Shown piece by piece: positions 58,693-64,000 of a stretch of DNA of 64,000 nucleotides; the first letter of the stretch is position 1, and every line of letters starts with the position of its first letter. The position numbers and the translations under genes are program-made. Below the pieces are notes generated by a model. That model was given only the letters and a program-made list of their open reading frames with translations. It had not been told where the DNA came from and did no database searches. Source of the DNA: Cryptomeria japonica (taxonomy: Eukaryota; Streptophyta; Pinopsida; Cupressales; Cupressaceae); NCBI RefSeq assembly GCF_030272615.1, contig NC_081414.1, positions 660,836,438 to 660,900,437 of the forward strand, in the 5' to 3' direction.

Positions 58693-60129
58693 CTATCTTC
58701 CAAATGCTCTATATCCACTTTTTTGTAGAGAATAGTTCTTGTACCTGCCTCCATTTGATTTTCTGCATTCAAACTCTCTATAGCCAGATACTTTTTGGTT
58801 ATGGCAAACAATCTTTGCATAACTGGGAGAAGGGACATGCATGTATCTACTTCTGGATACATCTTTCCCATAAGCATGATTTGTATAAGATCCTACATTA
58901 TCCTTTCTAGATGTCTTTCTACATTCCCCTACCTTATGGTCATAATCATTACATGTAAAGCAGTAACCGATAAATGATGGCATATGACTTACATATTTAC
59001 TTTGCCATGCATGAGGAGATCTTGCTATTTTTGCATCCCCATCTTTTCCTTTTTGAGAATGGATCCTTGGTTATCCATTCTGGGGACCTCTTTCATCTGA
59101 TCTCTTCTTCTTCTCCCACACTTGCTTCCCTCTATGGGTGGTAGCATTTATTTGTCCTCTGCCAGTGGAGGGTCTCCTTTGATGCTTCCTCATCTTCCTG
59201 CTTCCAGTGAAGTTTTCTTCTCCCATCTTCCCCTTACCTTTGGGATATGCATGATTCTTTCTTTTTGTAGCATTGATCTTCACTCTTGTCTACAAGTCCA
59301 CACTAGTTGTTGTCAGGTCAACCTTCTTTCGAGGAGCATATCTAACTGGGAAGGTTTTTCCTTTTTTCTCTTCAAGCAGCCACAGAAATTTTTTGTCTTT
59401 TATCTCTATATGAGAGGCTAGATCTTCACACCGACATTTCTTGGTGTCCTCTGCCTGAGCAGTCAACTCTGAGAGGCATTTTGTCAGCTAGTTCTCCTCT
59501 ACTGTAGCTGCATTCTTGAATAGCTTGTATTCCTTTCTAAATCTAGTGAGTTCTTCAAGTGCATTTACAAGCTCTTCTTCAAGGTCAACTTCAGCTTCAA
59601 CCTCTTCTTCCCCTTCCTCATCACTGCCAAGCGCATCTTTCCAGTGGGGACCCTTTGTCCTTGCACATTCAAATGTTTGCTTTTTTTCTTCTTCAGATTC
59701 TTGAGACATGAAGAGGTGGGCTCCTTCTTCATCACTGTTGCAGCTGCTAGCAGACCTATCTTCATCCCGATAAATATGAGATGTATTTCTCATATTTCCT
59801 TCAAATGTTGGTTCTACAATTGAGGGTTCATTTCCATAGAGCTTCTTCAATCTTTCCCATAAGCTCTTTGTTGTTTTACACCTGTCCACCTATGAAGAGA
59901 CATCACTGGTGAGCCCACTCAATATTTCCTTCAAGGCTTCTTCATTGAACTGATTTCTTCTTTCTTCTACAAATCTGGTAGGAATACTCACCTTTATAGG
60001 GAGACCATCAACTACTAACATCCATACATCAACCCCTAAAGAGGATAGGAAAACTTTCATTCTGCAACTCCAAATAGAAAATTTTGAACCATCAAATACA
60101 GGAGCAGAGATTGACACTAAACAAACCAT
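58693..60129 (-). pseudogene. gag of element E (copia type)
   Basis: A single minus-strand frame from ATG 60129 (MVCLVSISAPVFDGSKF) to about 58693, interrupted by stops at 59890, 59488, about 59287 and 59071. The gag core lies at the start: FDGSKFSIWSCRMKVFLSS, ALKEILSGL, DRCKTTKSLWERLKKLYGNE (60110-59830). An acidic middle follows (SDEEGEEEVEAEVDLEEEL), then a Lys/Arg-rich part (RKMRKHQRRPSTGRG) and a CCHC zinc knuckle CFTCNDYDHKVGEC near 58965-58920. Gag would package element RNA. The reading frame is intact apart from point stops, with no frameshift, which suggests decay after a period of activity. Confidence 0.85.
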
Positions 60130-60189
60130 TGTGTCCTTAAGTCGAAATCCACCCAAGTTGGAGAACACTCTTCTAACTAGGAACCTAGG

Positions 60190-60200
60190 CTCTAATACCA
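60190..60200 (-). other. primer binding site of element E
   Basis: Minus strand TGGTATTAGAG, one change from the usual copia site TGGTATCAGAG, two bases inside the LTR end. Confidence 0.85.
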
Positions 60201-60202
60201 AT

Positions 60203-62771
60203 TGTTAGACACAATGCACCACTGAGAGGGGGAGGGGGTGAATCAGTGGTTCTCAAACTTTTCTCTTTATCTATCCACTCCAAGCATACCAGTTATTAGA
60301 TCTAACTATGAACAGACATAATGGTTAGTGAGGAGACTAAACTCAAATACAAACATACACAATGGGACATCCCATAACACTAGCATATATAAGGAAAACC
60401 CAAGATGGGAAAAACCTCAATGAGTAATGTTGCTAGAATCTACTACTCCAAACCAGCCTCATAGTCAAACCTCTGTTAGAATGTTTAGGGCACCAACCCA
60501 AGGAGCTAAGACCCCTGCTTGATTTATGGGCTACAACCTAAAGGAACTACAATCCCTGATTTAGGGCACCAAACTAAGGAGCTGCAACCCCTACCTGATT
60601 TATGGGCTACAACCCAAAGGAGATACAACCCCTACACCAAGCTACAACTCAATATCCATAAAGTAATCTTAAATACAAATGTAGTAATTTAGTTACAAGT
60701 GAATCTTGTAACAACTCAATACAAACTTCCCTGTCGGTGAGATATCTTCTCTGCAACATCGACTCACTTCTCCTACTACTTTTCACCTATTGCTTCTCTG
60801 TCAGTAAATACTACCGATACACCTCTTCCACTTCTCTTTCTTTGTTGGATCACCTTCTCACAGCTTTTCACTTTACCAATGCTCAAATCTACCAGTCCAC
60901 TATTCGCCTTCTCTTCAACTCCCTTCACCTTTTCTATGCCGGTACAACCACTATCGGTGTTACTCTTTACTATCCCTCCTTTCTCAGATACTCTCTAAGA
61001 ACTTGGCTGATTTTCTCTCACCTGCAGAAGTAACTTACTTCGCAGTAGCACACTGATCTTCTTTGCAGCAATACTTAACAATGTCTTTGCCTTTCTTATT
61101 TATCGACTGATTTCCCACCAAAGGACAATTCAAATTCTAGGAGGTTAGGGTTTCTTCACCATCCTCAAGGAAAGCCAAATCCAATCAGATCCTATTGGAT
61201 CTTGTCTGATCTGATCTTTTAGATTGTCAATCTGCACGACTCTGCCATTTACGCATCTCCTAGATCACACCTTTCATCTTTGGTGACTTGATATTTACCC
61301 TAATAGTTGATCCCTTGGTCAAACACAAAATATATGTCATGTTGTTGTTACAAGCTAGGTTTGTCATTACACAAAAGATCAAACTATCAATGCCTGATAC
61401 AACCACTAGACTTATAGAATCCACAAGAGGTTGTTAAACCATGTCATGAATCCCCACGAGGGTCTCTGGCCCACTGCCAATAGTTGTTTCCTCTATCACC
61501 TCAAACTTCTCAATCGCTCTTAGCTGGCTCATAGTTGTCTTCTAGACCCCAAGCCTCAAACCCCTGCAATATCTCTACAACATGTCCTATGATTTGTGTG
61601 ACCTTTCATTAAATTCGACCAACCCTGCAACAAGCTTGTCGATGTACATTCCATCTTTATTCAAATGTAGGTTCTCCACGTTGACTCCACATGGCATCCA
61701 TATCAACCAACTACCATCTTGGCACTTCATGTTGGTCCAGATAGGATCACCGAGCAGCCACTCTACTGGTTCCTCTTTCCTGCCGGTTCACTAACCCTAC
61801 CGGTATCACACACTGTACCGGTAACCTCATCATGTCTGCACTCTGTTGAACTGTGGGTGGAACACCTTGACTGTTCGTTAGACATATCTTTCTTGAGCAT
61901 GCTCATTTTCTCATTTCCCCAAGGTGGAGAGTCATCTGCATATGTACCTCACTCATATTACCGGTGGGCATACATACTGGTTATCACTCTTGATGACACT
62001 AGTCATCAACCTTCACTAGACTCCTTCATCAATCAGGCCATTCTCCTCTGACTATATCTGCTCAGTCAGTTTGTCTAAATGACAAACACATCACTCTTTT
62101 GTTGTATCAGCATTGCAGCATGCCTTCTCTATCGGTCCAGTGCATAACCCTAATCTCATGCACTTAAGGCATTCTGTCAATTCACCAGTGGATCTAGTGT
62201 GATCCTTCAAGTACTTACCTTTACCTCTTTACTCTTATCTCACCAAACTATAATTCACTCAATGCATATAGGAGATAAGCTCCACTTACTTGGTGGACTA
62301 ACACCTTATCATCTTCTCATGTCAGTTCCCTATTTTTGCAACATATCTTCAAACAGGCACATGTGATCTGGTCTGGACACACTCACTATTAGTCATTGCT
62401 TCTCATGATGATTGCATCTTCGTCTGGTGAGGGTCCTATAATTCTGCAACCTCATAGCACACTGGTTCATTCTTCTCTTTCGATGTTGATGTGATTCTGA
62501 TAACATTCAGCCTCTTCATCATAAGCACCAACTCAAACATCTTGCTCATCCTCCTTGACCTCTGGTCATGACCTTTGCAGGCTGACATCCACTTTCTTGG
62601 TTGATCTAACTTCCCAAGTCAAAACATCACTTACCATTTGACATCCTTTCCTTACCAGTGATCTACAACACAAGGTGATATCAAAGATATCTCAACCTTT
62701 ACTTCCTCCTTGATAGTGTTGCACATACATCTCTCATACCAATTGACATCAATGACAACACAATGCCAACA
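60203..62771 (-). repeat. 5' LTR of element E (right copy)
   Basis: 2569 bp. It is longer than the left LTR by 143 bp, all explained by one insertion at about 61347-61489 (starts GTTACAAGCTAGG) bounded by GTTGTT-type repeats. Confidence 0.9.
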
Positions 62772-64000
62772 ATATGTCACATGCATGGTTGGTTCAGTAT
62801 GGAAATCAAGCAGATAAGAGGGTAGATTCATGTTTATTTTGCAATGATTTAGAGCTTCCTAATTTCTAAACTCAGGTTAATCTATATGTAGCACCATTAG
62901 GATCATATTATGTGATCTTAGGTATCAATTAGTTAACTAAGCATAAAGCTGAAGTAACTGTGAGGACAAGGTTGTCAGTTGTGTAGATGATTATAAAAAT
63001 CCAGTTGAGATTTATGGGTCTCAAAAGCTTCTTGATCAGAGGCACATCTCAGCTATGCAACTCAAGAAAGCTCAAAGGAAGGGATGTTCCATTTTTTCTA
63101 TCATTGTAAGTGACTCAGTTAATGCCAAGAAAATCCCTAAGGATTATCTAGTTCTCAGAGAGTTCTTGGATGTATTTCCAAAAGATCTTACAGAGTTACC
63201 ATCAAAGAGAGATTTTGATTTCTCTTTTGAACTCTTACCTGGAACTGAGCCACAATCTAAGGCTCCTTATAGAATGACTACCATGGAACTGTATGAGCTC
63301 AAGGCTCAATTGCAGGAGTTGCTTAAGTAAGGTTTGATAAGACCAAGTGTATCTCTGTGAGGTGCTCTAGTAATCTTCATAAAGAAGGATGGTACAATGA
63401 GGTTATGTATTGATTACAAAATGTTGAACAAGGTAACCATTAAAAATAAGTATCCTTTACCTAGGATAGATGGGTTATTTGATCAAATGAAGGGTGCTAT
63501 CGTATTCTCTAAGATTGACCTTAGATCAAGATACCACCAATTGAGGATAAAGGAAGAGGATATCCCAAAGAAAACATTTCGAACTTGGTATGGGCATTAT
63601 GAGTTCACTATGGTACCTTTTGGTCTAACAAATTCTCTAGTAGCATTCACGAACCTTATGAATAGTATCTTTCAAGAATAATTGGATGATTTTGTGCTTA
63701 TATTCATTGATAATATATTGATCTATTCCAAGAATGAAGAGGAACATAAGAAGCACTTGAGAATTGTCTTTCAGTGGCTAAGAGATTGAAATCTTTTTGG
63801 CAAGTTTTCAAAGTGTTCCTTCTTTCAGGAAAAGGTGCACTATTGAGGCCATGTTATATTATTAGAGGGGATTTTTGTTGATCCTACAAAGATAGAAGCT
63901 ATCATAGATTGGACAATACCTCATAATGTTTTAGAGGTTTGAAGTTTTATGGGACTTGTGGGATACTACCAGAAGTATGTAGAAGGATTTTCTAAGATAG
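62772..64000 (+). pseudogene. gypsy element F protease end and reverse transcriptase, cut by window edge
   Basis: 62777-62960 reads AWLVQYGNQADKRVDSCLF and YVAPLGSYYVILGIN, the end of the protease region. RT follows from 63055: [94 protein letters not shown]. The catalytic motif near 63705 reads FIDNIL where FIDDIL is expected, so one of the two essential Asp is Asn. SKCSFF, FVDPTKIEAI and FMGLVGYYQKYV continue to the edge. Stops at 63328, 63350 and 63679, among others, show decay. Confidence 0.9.

Larger units (their letters stand above)
51076..62771 (-). mobile_element. gag-only copia-type element E, 11.7 kb
   Basis: On the minus strand: 5' LTR 62771-60203, primer site, gag (60129-58693), non-coding region, polypurine tract near 53531, 3' LTR 53501-51076. 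Both LTRs begin (plus strand) TGTTAGACACAATGCACC and end CAATGCCAACA. Gag is of the copia UBN2 type with a zinc knuckle. No protease, integrase or RT is visible, so it must have depended on another element. Element J is inserted in its internal region. Without J the element would be about 7.9 kb, of which 5 kb is LTR. Confidence 0.88.
49765..64000 (+). mobile_element. Del/Tekay-like Ty3-gypsy element F, split by element E
   Basis: 49765-51075 carries the primer site, gag and start of protease; 62772-64000 carries the rest of protease and RT, running off the right edge. The break inside the protease is filled by element E, whose LTRs are flanked by ATCTG (51071-51075) and ATATG (62772-62776), a target duplication with one change. 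The copy is strongly decayed. Confidence 0.85.

Overview
The window is plant nuclear DNA made almost entirely of nested, decayed retrotransposons. I found no convincing host gene, rRNA, tRNA or CRISPR array. Ty1-copia, Ty3-gypsy (including a Tat-like dual RNase H element and a Del/Tekay-like element) and plant L1 LINEs with an RNase H tail are all present. The density of nesting, the many broken frames and the AT-rich filler suggest a very large genome such as that of a gymnosperm. That placement is inference; the sequence proves no species.

Layout. 1-12609 is a Ty1-copia element on the minus strand whose 3' half runs off the left edge; its 5' LTR (2930-3240 plus 11381-12609) is split by an 8.1 kb L1 LINE (3241-11363, plus strand) flanked by a 17-bp target duplication. 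12610-14197 is the tail of a gypsy-type LTR. 14198-14370 and 28459-about 30535 are two halves of a second, minus-strand LINE. It is split by a 14 kb Tat-like gypsy element (14376-28453) with TGACC target duplications and a 5.3 kb right LTR that holds a protein-coding region of about 1220 codons. 30536-33870 holds AT-rich DNA, a minisatellite and a gypsy 3' end with its LTR. 33871-43639 is a gypsy gag-protease fragment (element B) whose LTR was split by a related RT-less gypsy element (A, 34303-39544). 43640-46593 is a copia LTR split by a clean solo LTR (44994-46410, CAAAA duplications). 46594-49764 is AT-rich, with a long AT microsatellite, and ends as the LTR of a Del/Tekay-like gypsy element (F). 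F occupies 49765-51075 and resumes at 62772-64000. It is split inside its protease by an 11.7 kb gag-only copia-type element (E, 51076-62771), which is itself split by a small gypsy derivative (J, 54674-58472).

How the parts relate. Almost every coding region is broken by stops and frameshifts, often at catalytic residues, so the window reads as a record of successive insertions. The parts worth most attention are two accessory proteins that do not belong to the standard retroelement toolkit: one encoded inside the giant LTR of the Tat-like element and one encoded downstream of the RNase H domain of the first LINE. They share a similar N-terminal sequence pattern, although their carriers are unrelated.
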